This document shows, piece after piece, positions 1 through 7,985 of a stretch of 64,000 nt of DNA (its first letter is position 1; the number at the start of each line of letters is the position of its first letter). This DNA comes from Paramicrobacterium sp051513965 (GTDB lineage: Bacteria > Actinomycetota > Actinomycetes > Actinomycetales > Microbacteriaceae): the NCBI RefSeq assembly GCF_051513965.1, contig NZ_CP195847.1, forward strand, positions 2,108,001-2,172,000, given 5' to 3'. Both the position numbers and the translations under genes were made by a program. The notes beneath the pieces were generated by a model, which made no database searches, was not told where the DNA came from, and saw only the letters and a list, made by a program, of their open reading frames with translations.

Positions 1-257
1 ATCGTCGCGAGGGCTGCCTCGGGGTCAGCGTGCACGTCGTCGTAGGTGACGCCGACGCACTCGTCATAGGCGAGATCGACGCCGTCGTGGCCGAGCAGCA
101 GCTGCAGCACGTAGTCCGGCTGCGTCGTCGACCGGGCGATGGGGCGGAACACGCCGACCCGTTTCACCTGGTGCGTGAGAGTGTCGAGCGCTCCGAGAGC
201 GATCGTCGATTTACCGGAGTATCCCTCGGCGGATGTGATGTAGATCGATCGCGACAC
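1..257 (-). CDS. pta: Phosphate acetyltransferase, N-terminal fragment
   Basis: Only the first ~86 residues are in the window; the gene runs off the left edge. The translation begins MSRSIYITSAEGYSGKST, then continues with segments such as RVGVFRPIARS and DYVLQLLLGHDGV. This is the P-loop/DRTGG-type N-terminal domain of long (~700 aa) bacterial phosphate acetyltransferases, which interconvert acetyl-CoA and acetyl phosphate. The start is taken as GTG at 257 because AGGGG sits five bases upstream; an in-frame GTG at 263 has no room for a ribosome site. Family recognition is from motifs only; the catalytic C-terminal domain is not visible. Confidence 0.85.
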   Translation of the reverse strand, partial: MSRSIYITSAEGYSGKSTIALGALDTLTHQVKRVGVFRPIARSTTQPDYVLQLLLGHDGVDLAYDECVGVTYDDVHADPEAALAT

Positions 258-430
258 CGTCACCCCTAACTGCGCGTGTGCTCTGCCACAAATCTACACT
301 CTTCTACACCTCGTAGAAAACAGCGTTCACTCAGGGTGGCGGGATGCTGCGCGATGTGCCTCTCTCGTGCCTGTCGGCGATGGCTGGCCCGCGGTTCTGG
401 ATGAGTTGCGCCGCGCACTGCGCGTTGGAG

Positions 431-486
431 AGCTGTCTGCGGTCATAAGAGCTTGCCGCGGCAGGCTCTCATGACCGCAGGTAGCT
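431..486. repeat. 56-bp near-perfect palindrome without loop
   Basis: Each base from 431 to 458 pairs with its counterpart down to 459. The outer arm AGCT..CTGCGGTCAT is mirrored by ATGACCGCAG..AGCT and the inner arm AGAGCTTGCC by GGCAGGCTCT, with about three mismatch or G-T positions and no loop. It lies between the stop of the UvrA-like gene (662) and the start of pta (257), both on the minus strand. It could act as a transcription-blocking hairpin or a cruciform. There is no T-tract next to it, so a classical intrinsic terminator is not supported. Confidence 0.75.
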
Positions 487-526
487 CTCACATGAAACTC
501 GGCGTGCACGGCAGCGGTTCTCACGT

Positions 527-668
527 GAGGACTTCACACGCGGTGGCGCTCACGCGGGGTTCGACGTGCGCGCGAGCCTCACGCGAGAACTTCGCACACG
601 GTGGCACTTACGCGGGGCTCGGCAGGCAGCTCTCACGCGGGGCTCAGCGTGCGCACGAGCCTCACGCG
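527..668. repeat. Imperfect tandem repeat, ~55 bp unit, 2.5 copies
   Basis: Unit 1 (527-584), unit 2 (585-638) and a partial unit 3 (639-668) share the order GA-ACTTC-CAC-CGGTGGC, then ACGCGGGG, then GCCTCACGC. The third copy runs over the stop codon of the UvrA-like gene (662-664). With the palindrome at 431-486 it fills most of the 404-bp gene-free stretch 258-661. The rest of that stretch (258-430 and 487-526) shows nothing I can assign apart from the pta leader. Confidence 0.6.
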
Positions 669-3034
669 CCGACGTAGTCCGCGAGGTTCTCCCCCGTGAG
701 CGTCGAACGCGCAGCGACGAGGTCGGCCGGCGTTCCTTCGAAGATGACCTTTCCACCGTCGTGGCCGGCGCCGGGGCCGAGATCGATGATCCAGTCCGCG
801 TGCGCCATGACCGCCTGATGGTGCTCGATGACGATGACGGACTTGCCCGCATCGACGAGACGATCGAGCAGCGCGAGCATGTTCTCGACGTCGGCCAGGT
901 GAAGGCCCGTGGTGGGTTCGTCGAGAACGAGGATGCCGCCCTTGTCACCGAGCTGGATGGCGAGCTTCAGCCGCTGCCGCTCGCCGCCCGAGAGGGTCGT
1001 GAGCGGCTGCCCGATCGTGAGATAGCCGAGGCCGACGTCGACCATGCGCGTGAGGATCTTGTGCGCGGCGGGGAGCTTGGCGTCGCCGTCGCCGAAGAAC
1101 TCCGCAGCCTGTGCCACCGACATGGACAGCACCTCGCTGATGTTCTTGCCGCCGAACGTGTACTCGAGCACATCCGCCTGGAACCTCTTGCCCTCGCAGA
1201 GCTCACACGGCGACTCGACGCTCGCCATCACCCCGAGGTCCGTGAACACAACGCCCGCGCCGTTGCACATGGGGCATGCGCCCTCCGAGTTGGCGGAGAA
1301 CAGCCCCGGCTTGACGCCGTTGGCCTTCGCGAACGCCTTGCGGATCGGCTCGAGCAGCCCCGAGTACGTCGCCGGATTGCTGCGGCGCGACCCCTTGATG
1401 GGCTGCTGGTCCACCGTAACCACGTCTTCGCGCGGAGTGACCGAGCCGCTGATGAGCGAACTCTTGCCAGAACCCGCGACGCCGGTCAGCACGCACAGCA
1501 CACCGAGCGGAATGTCGACATCGACGTTCTGCAGGTTGTTGGTGTCAGCGCCACGGATCTCCATCTGGCCGCTCGGCGTGCGAACGGCATCCTTCAGACT
1601 CGCTCGATCGCCGAGGTGGCGCCCGGTCACGGTGTCGCTGCCCCGAAGCTCGTCGACCGTACCCTCAAAGGTGATCGATCCACCCTCGGTGCCCGCGCCC
1701 GGGCCGAGGTCGATCGCATGATCGGCGATACCGATGAGCTCGGGCTTGTGCTCGACCACGAGCACCGTGTTGCCCTTGTCGCGCAGCTGCAGCAGCAGTG
1801 TGTTCATGCGCTTGACGTCGTGCGGATGGAGCCCGATCGACGGCTCGTCGAAGACGTACGTGACGTCGGTGAGACTCGACCCGAGGTGGCGGATCATCTT
1901 GGTGCGCTGCGCCTCACCGCCCGAGAGCGTGCCCGCCGAGCGGTTGAGCGACAGGTAGCCGAGCCCGATCGTCACGAACGCGTCGAGCGTATCGCGCAGT
2001 GCCGACACGAGCGGCGCGACCGACGGCTCGTCGAGCTCGCGCATCCACTCGGCCAGATCGCTGATCTGCATGGCGTTGACGTCAGCGATGCTGACTCCGC
2101 GGATCTTCGAGGACCGCGCCGTGTCGCTGAGCCGTGTGCCATCGCACTCCGGGCACGTGTTGAACGTGATCGCCCGATCGACGAACCGGCGGATGTGCGG
2201 CTGCATCGCCTCGCGGTCCTTCGCGAGCATCGAGTTCTGGATCTTCGGGATGAGCCCCTCGTAAGTGACGTTGACTCCCTCGACCTTGATCCGAGTGGCG
2301 GGCTTGTGCAGTAAGGCATCCATCTGCTTCGCGTTGAAGTCTTTGATGGGCTTGTCGTTGTCGAAGTAGCCGCTGCCACGGTAGATGCGGCCGTACCAGC
2401 TGTCTGCCGTGTAGCCGGGCACAAGCAGGGCCCCATCGTTGAGCGACTTCGTCTCGTCGAACAGTGCGGTGAGATCGAAGTCGCTCACCTGGCCTCGGCC
2501 CTCACACCGCGGGCACATGCCGCCGACGATGTTGAAGTCACGCCTCTCCTTGACAGTGCGGCCGCCGCGTTCGAAGGCCACCGCGCCCGCGCCGCTGATC
2601 GACGCGACGTTGAATGAGAACGCCTGCGGGGAGCCGATGTGCGGTTCACCGAGCCTGCTGAACAGGATGCGCAGCATCGTGCCGGTGTCCGTCGCGGTTC
2701 CCACCGTCGAGCGCGGGTCGGAGCCGATGCGCTCCTGGTCGACGATGATCGCTGTCGTCAGGCCCTCGAGCACGTCGACGTCGGGCCGCGCCAGGTTCGG
2801 CATGAAGCCCTGCACGAACGCGCTGTACGTCTCGTTGATCATGCGCTGCGATTCGGCCGCGATCGTCGAGAAGACGAGCGACGACTTGCCCGAGCCCGAG
2901 ACCCCGGTGAAGACGGTGAGCCTGCGCTTCGGAATCTCAACGGAGACGTTCTTGAGGTTGTTCTCGCGGGCTCCGATGACCCGAATGGTGTCGTGACTGT
3001 CGGCGACGGGCGTCGTCTGGTTCTGCGCGGTCAT
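662..3034 (-). CDS. UvrA-like excinuclease ATPase paralogue (UvrA2/DrrC type)
   Basis: A 790-residue protein with two ABC ATPase modules. It has Walker A GVSGSGKSS near residue 45 and GVAGSGKSS near 520, signature motifs LSGGEAQR and LSGGERQR, and Walker B segments VFDEPSIGLHP and VLDEPTTGLH. Zinc-type cysteine pairs CPRC, CPEC and CPMC are present. Canonical UvrA is ~950 residues; the shorter first half suggests loss of much of the UvrB-interaction/insertion region, as in UvrA2 and the daunorubicin-resistance protein DrrC. A role in DNA-adduct tolerance or drug resistance is inferred from the family. The gene stands alone; start ATG at 3034 has only a weak upstream ribosome site. Confidence 0.85.
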   Translation of the reverse strand: MTAQNQTTPVADSHDTIRVIGARENNLKNVSVEIPKRRLTVFTGVSGSGKSSLVFSTIAAESQRMINETYSAFVQGFMPNLARPDVDVLEGLTTAIIVDQERIGSDPRSTVGTATDTGTMLRILFSRLGEPHIGSPQAFSFNVASISGAGAVAFERGGRTVKERRDFNIVGGMCPRCEGRGQVSDFDLTALFDETKSLNDGALLVPGYTADSWYGRIYRGSGYFDNDKPIKDFNAKQMDALLHKPATRIKVEGVNVTYEGLIPKIQNSMLAKDREAMQPHIRRFVDRAITFNTCPECDGTRLSDTARSSKIRGVSIADVNAMQISDLAEWMRELDEPSVAPLVSALRDTLDAFVTIGLGYLSLNRSAGTLSGGEAQRTKMIRHLGSSLTDVTYVFDEPSIGLHPHDVKRMNTLLLQLRDKGNTVLVVEHKPELIGIADHAIDLGPGAGTEGGSITFEGTVDELRGSDTVTGRHLGDRASLKDAVRTPSGQMEIRGADTNNLQNVDVDIPLGVLCVLTGVAGSGKSSLISGSVTPREDVVTVDQQPIKGSRRSNPATYSGLLEPIRKAFAKANGVKPGLFSANSEGACPMCNGAGVVFTDLGVMASVESPCELCEGKRFQADVLEYTFGGKNISEVLSMSVAQAAEFFGDGDAKLPAAHKILTRMVDVGLGYLTIGQPLTTLSGGERQRLKLAIQLGDKGGILVLDEPTTGLHLADVENMLALLDRLVDAGKSVIVIEHHQAVMAHADWIIDLGPGAGHDGGKVIFEGTPADLVAARSTLTGENLADYVGA

Positions 3035-3211
3035 GCGCGGATGCTGCCTCTCTCTGCGATCTGGGCATGTCTGCGAACTGCGCCATCATTTCGACGCGGT
3101 GCGGATGCCATCGGCTGGCCGTACCGATCAGCATACGAGCATGCGGGGGTGACCACTTCTTGATTCCTGATCGGGTGCGGAACGGGGGTGGGCTGGTCGG
3201 TTTGATTTCTG

Positions 3212-3278
3212 CTGCGCTGCAGAATCGGCACTGCGCTGCAGGAATTTCTGTAGCGCAAACCTGAACAAATAGCGCGGT
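3212..3278 (-). repeat. 67-bp palindromic intergenic element, copy B
   Basis: Read on the minus strand this stretch matches 57051-57117 at roughly nine bases in ten, starting with a CGCGCTATTTGTTC block and containing GCGCTACAG, AATTCCTG and repeated AGCGCAG. It starts twelve bases after the modC stop codon, behind a C-rich G-poor run. The rest of the 255-bp gap 3035-3289 contains no recognisable gene. Confidence 0.8.
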
Positions 3279-3289
3279 TGGGTGGGCGG

Positions 3290-4726
3290 TTAGGCGGGGA
3301 GGATGCGCAACTGGGCGGGGTCGGGGGCGAACCAGACCGTGTCACCGGATGCCGGCAGGCGGCCGCCCACGAGAGACCGCGCGTCTTCGGCCGGAAGCTC
3401 CGCAGCAAGGCCCGAGGCATCTTCTAGCCGCACGACACCGCCGCGAGACGATACCTCGGAGAGCGTCGCCCGCCACGTACCGCCGTCAGCGGACACCGCA
3501 ACGGCGGACGGCGGCACGATGCCCACTGCCGCGCTGCCCGGCGCCAGCGAAGCATCCGCGCGTCCTTCGAGCGGGCGGCCGTCGACCTGCAGCACGTCTC
3601 CGTTCCAGGTGCCGCGCACGACGGCGAACCCGGCGAGCGCCGCCGTGAACGGATGCCGCGGCTCGGACGCCAGGCGATCCGGCGCGCCGCGGTCGACGAT
3701 GCGCCCCTCCGCGAGAACGACGCAATCGTCTGCGAGCTGCCACGCATCGGCGAGGTCGTGCGTCACGAGAACACTCGCCGTCTGGGTGCGCGCGAGTTCG
3801 TCGACGAGCATCCGCCGCACGCTCGGCGTGCTCTCGGCGTCGAGTGCCGCGAGCGGTTCGTCGAGCAGCAGCACCGCGGGCTCTGCCGCGAAGGCACGGG
3901 CGATGGCGACGCGCTGCTGCTGCCCGCCCGAGAGCTCGTGCGGTTTCGCGCCGGCACGATGCGCGAGGCCGATGCGCTCGAGCCACTCGTGGGCGATCGC
4001 GCGGGACTCTCGCCGGCTGCGCCCCTGCGAACGCGGACCGAACGCGATGTTGTGCGCGATGGTCAGATGCGGAAACAGCCGCGGTTTCTGGTCGAGCAGC
4101 CCCACGCTGCGCTGATGTGGGGGAACAGGGATGCCGCCCGCACGGTCGAGCTCCACGGCCCCCAGGTGCACGTGGCCGTCGTCGATCGGCAGCAGTCCCG
4201 CGAGTGCGTGCAGCACCGTCGACTTGCCCGCTCCGTTGTGCCCGAGCACCGCGAGGCGGCCACCCGGCGCGACGCGGAGCGCAACGTCGACCGTGAAGTC
4301 GGTGCGCCGCACGACGACGTGGGCGTCGAGCCCGCCGCCGCGGGTGTCTGCAGCAGCGGTGGCGGTAGCGGCAGGTGCAGCAGAGGCAACGGCACCGGCA
4401 GGAGCACCGGCGGCGGTGGAGGCAGCGGCACCGGCAGGAGCACCGGCGGCGGCAGGAGCATCGGTAGTGGCGGCGGCAGAGGCAGAAGCAGAAGCAGAAG
4501 CAGAAGCAGAAGCAGAAGCAGAAGCAGAAGCAGTCGGATTTTTGGGGCGACACGCCGCGGACGCGGCACTCCCACCGGCGTGGCGCGAAGATTTTCCGAT
4601 TTCGTGATCGCTCTGAGGGCGATGGTCACTGCCCTGGGGGCGACGCTCGCTGCCCTGCGCGCGTCGGTCGCTGCTCTGGGGGTGACGGTCCCCTCCCTGG
4701 GGGCTGCGATGGCTGCGGGCAGTCAT
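3290..4726 (-). CDS. modC: Molybdate ABC transporter ATP-binding protein with repeat-built N-terminal extension
   Basis: ModC energises molybdate import through ModB. In the 478-residue product, Walker A GHNGAGKST is at 160-168, a Q-loop near 211, signature LSGGQQQR at 263-270, Walker B LLLDEP at 284-289 and a C-terminal TOBE/Mop-like region from about 405. ATG at 4726 overlaps the modB stop (ATGA). The ABC fold only begins near residue 131, so ~130 residues precede it where ModC proteins normally have only a few. That extension holds a 7-residue repeat (RxPQGSD type, 7-40), a translated dispersed repeat (43-64), an (SA)n run (66-82) and Ala/Gly/Pro-rich repeats (86-126). No alternative start with a ribosome site exists before the ABC domain; GTG near 4312 is possible but poor. 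Confidence 0.88.
   Translation of the reverse strand: MTARSHRSPQGGDRHPQSSDRRAQGSERRPQGSDHRPQSDHEIGKSSRHAGGSAASAACRPKNPTASASASASASASASASASAAATTDAPAAAGAPAGAAASTAAGAPAGAVASAAPAATATAAADTRGGGLDAHVVVRRTDFTVDVALRVAPGGRLAVLGHNGAGKSTVLHALAGLLPIDDGHVHLGAVELDRAGGIPVPPHQRSVGLLDQKPRLFPHLTIAHNIAFGPRSQGRSRRESRAIAHEWLERIGLAHRAGAKPHELSGGQQQRVAIARAFAAEPAVLLLDEPLAALDAESTPSVRRMLVDELARTQTASVLVTHDLADAWQLADDCVVLAEGRIVDRGAPDRLASEPRHPFTAALAGFAVVRGTWNGDVLQVDGRPLEGRADASLAPGSAAVGIVPPSAVAVSADGGTWRATLSEVSSRGGVVRLEDASGLAAELPAEDARSLVGGRLPASGDTVWFAPDPAQLRILPA
4391..4452 (-). repeat. Direct repeat, 36-bp period, inside modC
   Basis: A 26-bp block beginning GGCACCGGCAGGAG at 4391 recurs exactly at 4427. On the minus strand it encodes the duplicated AGAPAGA segments of the Ala/Pro/Gly-rich linker in the ModC extension. 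Confidence 0.7.
4482..4529 (-). repeat. Hexanucleotide microsatellite (GCAGAA)8 inside modC
   Basis: Eight exact copies of GCAGAA with degenerate copies on both sides. On the coding strand they give a Ser-Ala alternation in the ModC N-terminal extension. A six-base unit changes protein length without breaking the frame. Confidence 0.9.
4533..4603 (-). repeat. Dispersed ~71-bp element, copy 1 (translated within modC)
   Basis: On the minus strand it begins ATCGGAAAATC, passes through CGCGCCACGCC and ends GGCGTGTCGC then AAAATCCGACT. The same order of blocks occurs at 9209-9279 and 24637-24708. The ends form an imperfect inverted repeat (ATCGGA against TCCGA). Its translation in modC starts IGKSSRH and ends RPKNPT. 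Confidence 0.75.
4612..4712 (-). repeat. 21-bp tandem repeat inside modC
   Basis: About four and a half units of 21 bp, each containing CTGGGGG or a variant on the plus strand. They encode the heptapeptide series RSPQGGD, RHPQSSD, RRAQGSE, RRPQGSD, HRPQSD at the N-terminus of ModC. Confidence 0.75.
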
Positions 4727-5511
4727 CGCACGGCATCCTCTCGCCACGACCGCATGCCCGCGATGATGACGACCGCGCACACGAGCAGCAGCAGCGACAG
4801 CGCCACGGCGGAGTCCTGCGTCACACCGACCCCGTTGAACGCGGTGTAGATCGCGAGCGGCATCGTTCGGGTGACGCCCTCCGCGTTGCCCGCGAAGAGC
4901 GCCGTCGCACCGAACTCCCCGATGGCGCGGGCGAAGCACAGAACGGTTCCGCCCACGAGCCCCGGCAGAATGAGCGGCAGCGTCACGCGCGTCAGCACCC
5001 GCCACCGTCCCGCGCCGAGAGTCGACGCGATCTGCTCGTGCGAGATACCCGAGGTGCGGATCGCCCCCTCGAGCGTGATGACGAGAAACGGCATCGAGAC
5101 GAACGTCTGCGCCACCACGACCGCGGGCGTCGTGTACGGCAGGCTGAAGCCCGTCGCCTCGTAGATGGGCTGCCCGATGAGCCCCGACCGGCCGAGCAGC
5201 GAGATGAGCGCAAGACCTCCGACAAGCGGCGGCAGCACGAGCGGAATCAGCACGATCGTTCGCAGCACAGCGGCCACGCGCATCCTCGACCGCGCGATGA
5301 TCACCGCGAACGGCACCCCGAGCACGAGGCAGATGAGCGTCGCCACCGCTCCGGTTCCGAGCGAGAGGCCGAGGGCGCCGAGTGCCGCGGGCGAAAGCAG
5401 GTCGCTCCAGAACGTCGCCCAGTGCACGCGCGAGATGAGTCCGACGATCGGCAGCACCAGCAGGGCCAGCGCGCCGACCGCCGGAATGTACAGTCCGCGC
5501 GGCAGGGTCAC
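4723..5511 (-). CDS. modB: Molybdate ABC transporter permease
   Basis: A 262-residue membrane protein with five or six hydrophobic segments. The binding-protein-dependent permease loop falls around residues 165-195 (ISHEQIASTLGAGRWRVLTRV), and the later FARAIGEFGATALFAG segment is typical of ModB. It forms the channel of the ModABC importer in the cytoplasmic membrane. The GTG start overlaps the modA stop (GTGA) and its own stop overlaps modC (ATGA), so the three are translationally coupled. Confidence 0.93.
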   Translation of the reverse strand: MTLPRGLYIPAVGALALLVLPIVGLISRVHWATFWSDLLSPAALGALGLSLGTGAVATLICLVLGVPFAVIIARSRMRVAAVLRTIVLIPLVLPPLVGGLALISLLGRSGLIGQPIYEATGFSLPYTTPAVVVAQTFVSMPFLVITLEGAIRTSGISHEQIASTLGAGRWRVLTRVTLPLILPGLVGGTVLCFARAIGEFGATALFAGNAEGVTRTMPLAIYTAFNGVGVTQDSAVALSLLLLVCAVVIIAGMRSWREDAVR

Positions 5512-6299
5512 GGTGCGCCGAATCCGTAGGTCTCGAGAATCTTCTGCCCCTCGTCAGACAGCACGAAGTCCACGAACGCCTGGGCGGACTTCGGCGAGGC
5601 GGCGTCAGCGCCGACCGCGATCGGGTACCGGTTGACGGCGACGTCGGCGTTCGACGGCGTCACTCCCTCAAGCCCGTCGGATGCCGCTGCCACATCGGTC
5701 GCGTAGACGAGACCGGCATCCGCCTCGCCGTTCTTCACTCGAGTGACGACGCTCGTCACGTTGGTCTCTTCGCTCACGGGCGTCACCTCGACGCCGGCAT
5801 CGTCGAGCAGAGTCTGGGATGCCGTGCCGCACGGGACCTCCGGCGCGCAGAGCACCACCGACAGGTCCTCGTTCGCGAGGTCAGCGAGGTCGTCGATGCC
5901 CTTCGGGTTGCCCGGTGCGACGGCGATCTGCAGCGTGTTCGTCGCGAAGACCGTCGGGTCGCCCGCGGCATCCGCGTCAGCCACAGGCTCGAAGCTCGGC
6001 TCGTTCGCGAAGGCGATCACGTCGACGCTCGCACCGTCGATGATCTGCGTGGCGAGCGCCTGCGAACCGTCGTACACGATCGGGTCGACGGGGTCATCGG
6101 GATGCTTCTTCTCGAACGCCTCCGCAAGCTCGTCGAACGACCCCTGCAGCGACGCCGCCGCGAAGATGACCAGCGGCTCAGACTTCTCGGCACTGTCGGT
6201 GGAGTCGGCGCCCGCAGTTCCAGAGCATCCGGCGAACGTGAGTGCGACCGCCGAAGCTGCGGCGAGCGTTGCCGCGAGGCGGCGCATGCGCGTTGTCAT
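5508..6299 (-). CDS. modA: Molybdate-binding lipoprotein
   Basis: A 263-residue extracytoplasmic binding protein. The signal peptide ends in the lipobox LTFAGC, so it should be membrane-anchored through the cysteine near residue 25. The mature part carries the ModA pattern: LVIFAAASLQGSFDELAEAFEK, then YDGSQALATQI, GASVDVIAFAN and later GLVYATDVAAA. ATG at 6299 is chosen because GAGAAGAG precedes it, two bases after the stop of the TOBE-domain gene. An in-frame ATG at 6287 is possible. It feeds molybdate to ModBC for the cofactor genes that follow. Confidence 0.93.
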   Translation of the reverse strand: MTTRMRRLAATLAAASAVALTFAGCSGTAGADSTDSAEKSEPLVIFAAASLQGSFDELAEAFEKKHPDDPVDPIVYDGSQALATQIIDGASVDVIAFANEPSFEPVADADAAGDPTVFATNTLQIAVAPGNPKGIDDLADLANEDLSVVLCAPEVPCGTASQTLLDDAGVEVTPVSEETNVTSVVTRVKNGEADAGLVYATDVAAASDGLEGVTPSNADVAVNRYPIAVGADAASPKSAQAFVDFVLSDEGQKILETYGFGAP

Positions 6300-6301
6300 G
6301 G

Positions 6302-6706
6302 TCAGCTCTTCTCTCGTGGGGTCTCGACGATGACGTTCGTCGACTTGACGATCGCGGTGGCGAGCGACCCGACCTCGAGGCCGAGATCGCGCACCGCCTC
6401 GCTCGACATGAGCGACACGACTCGATTCGGGCCGCACTGCAGCTCCACCTGCGCCATGACGGTGTCGGTGATGACGTTCGTGACGATTCCGACGAACCGG
6501 TTGCGAGCGCTCGACGCGCGGTGCACGGGGTCTTCGGGCCCGTGCGACGAGTCGCGCAGCCGTCCGGCGAGGTCGGCGCCCTCGACGACGATGCGTCCAG
6601 CGCTGTCACGACGGGCAGCGAGCTGCCCTGAGTCGATCCAACGTCGTAACGTGTCGTCGCTCACGCCGAGCAGAGGCGCGGCCTCACTGATGCGAAATGC
6701 GGTCAT
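6302..6706 (-). CDS. Helix-turn-helix protein with TOBE/Mop domain (probable molybdate-responsive regulator)
   Basis: A 134-residue protein. Residues 1-50 form a MerR/excisionase-like DNA-binding helix-turn-helix (FRISEAAPLLGVSDDTLRRWIDSGQL). Residues ~65-130 form a TOBE/Mop-type oxyanion-binding domain (RNRFVGIVTNVITDTVMAQVELQCGP ... SLATAIVKSTNVIVETP). It is the first gene of the mod operon, so autoregulation by molybdate is a reasonable inference. The ATG has no Shine-Dalgarno sequence, and TAACTT lies six bases upstream, suggesting a leaderless transcript. Confidence 0.85.
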   Translation of the reverse strand: MTAFRISEAAPLLGVSDDTLRRWIDSGQLAARRDSAGRIVVEGADLAGRLRDSSHGPEDPVHRASSARNRFVGIVTNVITDTVMAQVELQCGPNRVVSLMSSEAVRDLGLEVGSLATAIVKSTNVIVETPREKS

Positions 6707-6712
6707 ATTGAC

Positions 6713-6733
6713 AAGTTATCACCGCAAATGCGG
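6713..6733 (-). promoter_or_regulatory. mod operon leaderless promoter and candidate operator
   Basis: A -10-like TAACTT (6718 down to 6713) ends six bases before the ATG at 6706. Directly upstream is a perfect inverted repeat CCGCA-AA-TGCGG at 6722-6733. Its place against the core promoter suits a repressor site, perhaps for the TOBE-domain protein itself. The binding role is inference. Confidence 0.45.
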
Positions 6734-6866
6734 AACTATCTAGGGTTCGGTGCGGGTTTTGTGGAAGCACGCTTTCAGAACATGAGAATGAGGGATGACG
6801 TCGAAGCCGCAGTTTTCACGGTCGCCACCCGAGCCTTCCCGCACCGTTCGCGCTAGCGTGGGGTGC

Positions 6867-7985
6867 ATGCCTCTTGCACCTCTCGTCGAGCCCGCCGCAG
6901 CGCTGCCGCCGGGCGAAGCGGAGCGCGCCGCCCGCCAACTCCGCCTCCTCCAGGTCGGCGAGGTCGGGCAGCGCCGAATCCGCGCCGCTCGCGTCGGTGT
7001 GCTCGGTGCGGGCGGGCTCGGCTCCCCCGTACTCCTCTATCTTGCGTCCGCCGGCATCGGCACAATCGGCATCGTCGACGACGACGTGGTCGACGCGAGC
7101 AACCTGCAGCGGCAGATCGTCTTCACCGTGGACGACGTCGGCAAGTTCAAGGGGAGCGTCGCCGCTGACCGCATCCGCTCGCTCTCACCTCACACGACGG
7201 TGATCGAGCACCGCGAGCACCTCACACCCGAGAACGCAGAGCAGATCTTCGCCGACTACGACCTCGTCATCGACGGAAGCGACACCTTCTCGACCCGGTA
7301 CGCCGTCGCCGACGCGTGTGCGGCGCTCGGCATCCCCCTCGTCTGGGGATCGGTTCTGCAGTTCGACGCCCAGGCGACCGTGTTCTGGTCGACGCCGTCG
7401 TCGGGGCAGCCGGTCACACTCCGCGACGTCTTCCCCGTGGCGCCCGCCCCCGGCGAGGTGCCCTCGTGCGCCGAGGCTGGTGTTCTCGGCGCGCTGTGCG
7501 GTCAGCTCGGGGGCATCCTCGTGACCGAGGCCGTCAAGCTGATCTGCGGCATCGGCGAAAGCCTGCTCGGCCGGATGCTCGTGCTCGACGGACTCGGAGC
7601 ACGCACCCGCGAGGTGCCGCTCGTCGCCACGGCGCCTCCGACGGACTGGGTTCCCGACGAGGGGTCACAGGATGCCGCGACAGCAGCGCGCCCCACACAC
7701 GTCGCGCTCTCCGACTTGGAGTCCCTCGCCCCGGAGACGCTGCTCGACGTGCGCGAACCCGACGAGTTCGCGCGCGGCACCATTCCCGGCGCGGTCTCGG
7801 TTCCGCTCGGCGAGGTGCTGAGCGATGCGGCATCCGTCCCGCTCGCGGGCACCGTCGTCGTGTTCTGCCAGCAGGGGCCACGCGCTCGGGCCGCCGCTCA
7901 CGCGCTCACTGCCGCTCACCCGAGCGCCGACATCCGCCTGCTCGAGGGCGGCTATGCCGACTGGACCGAATGGAGCCGCGCATGA
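6867..7985 (+). CDS. moeB: MoeB-type adenylyltransferase fused to rhodanese domain (MoeZ-like)
   Basis: A 372-residue E1-like enzyme that adenylates the C-terminal Gly-Gly of MoaD (or related sulfur carriers), with a C-terminal rhodanese domain that can supply sulfur. Visible features are the nucleotide-binding GVLGAGGLGSP with the downstream acidic IVDDDVVDASNLQRQ, the likely catalytic cysteine in EVPSCAEAGVLG, and the rhodanese active-site loop VVFCQQGPRAR near the C-terminus. The zinc CxxC pairs of E. coli MoeB are not evident. ATG at 6867 is chosen because TAGCGT lies seven bases upstream (leaderless pattern); an upstream ATG at 6795 would add 24 unconserved residues. It overlaps moeA. 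Confidence 0.88.
   Translation: MPLAPLVEPAAALPPGEAERAARQLRLLQVGEVGQRRIRAARVGVLGAGGLGSPVLLYLASAGIGTIGIVDDDVVDASNLQRQIVFTVDDVGKFKGSVAADRIRSLSPHTTVIEHREHLTPENAEQIFADYDLVIDGSDTFSTRYAVADACAALGIPLVWGSVLQFDAQATVFWSTPSSGQPVTLRDVFPVAPAPGEVPSCAEAGVLGALCGQLGGILVTEAVKLICGIGESLLGRMLVLDGLGARTREVPLVATAPPTDWVPDEGSQDAATAARPTHVALSDLESLAPETLLDVREPDEFARGTIPGAVSVPLGEVLSDAASVPLAGTVVVFCQQGPRARAAAHALTAAHPSADIRLLEGGYADWTEWSRA

Noticed and set aside
566..2314. Long open frame of ~580 codons on the plus strand opposite the UvrA-like gene
   Set aside because: It mirrors a clearly conserved gene, its product is Arg/Ala/Asp-rich with no recognisable domain, and such antisense frames are usual in GC-rich DNA. Similar frames at 15213-17357, 20468-21994, 27813-29384 and 33979-36513 were rejected for the same reason.
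4330..4560. Separate small proteins encoded by the repeat-rich stretch (Cys-Phe or Leu-Leu repeats in other frames)
   Set aside because: They are only alternative-frame readings of the (GCAGAA)n and Ala/Gly repeats.
3290..5005. Longer modC reading frame extending upstream to 5005
   Set aside because: The extra part is antisense-like shadow over modB in another frame; the ATG at 4726 overlaps the modB stop, as at the other junctions of this operon.
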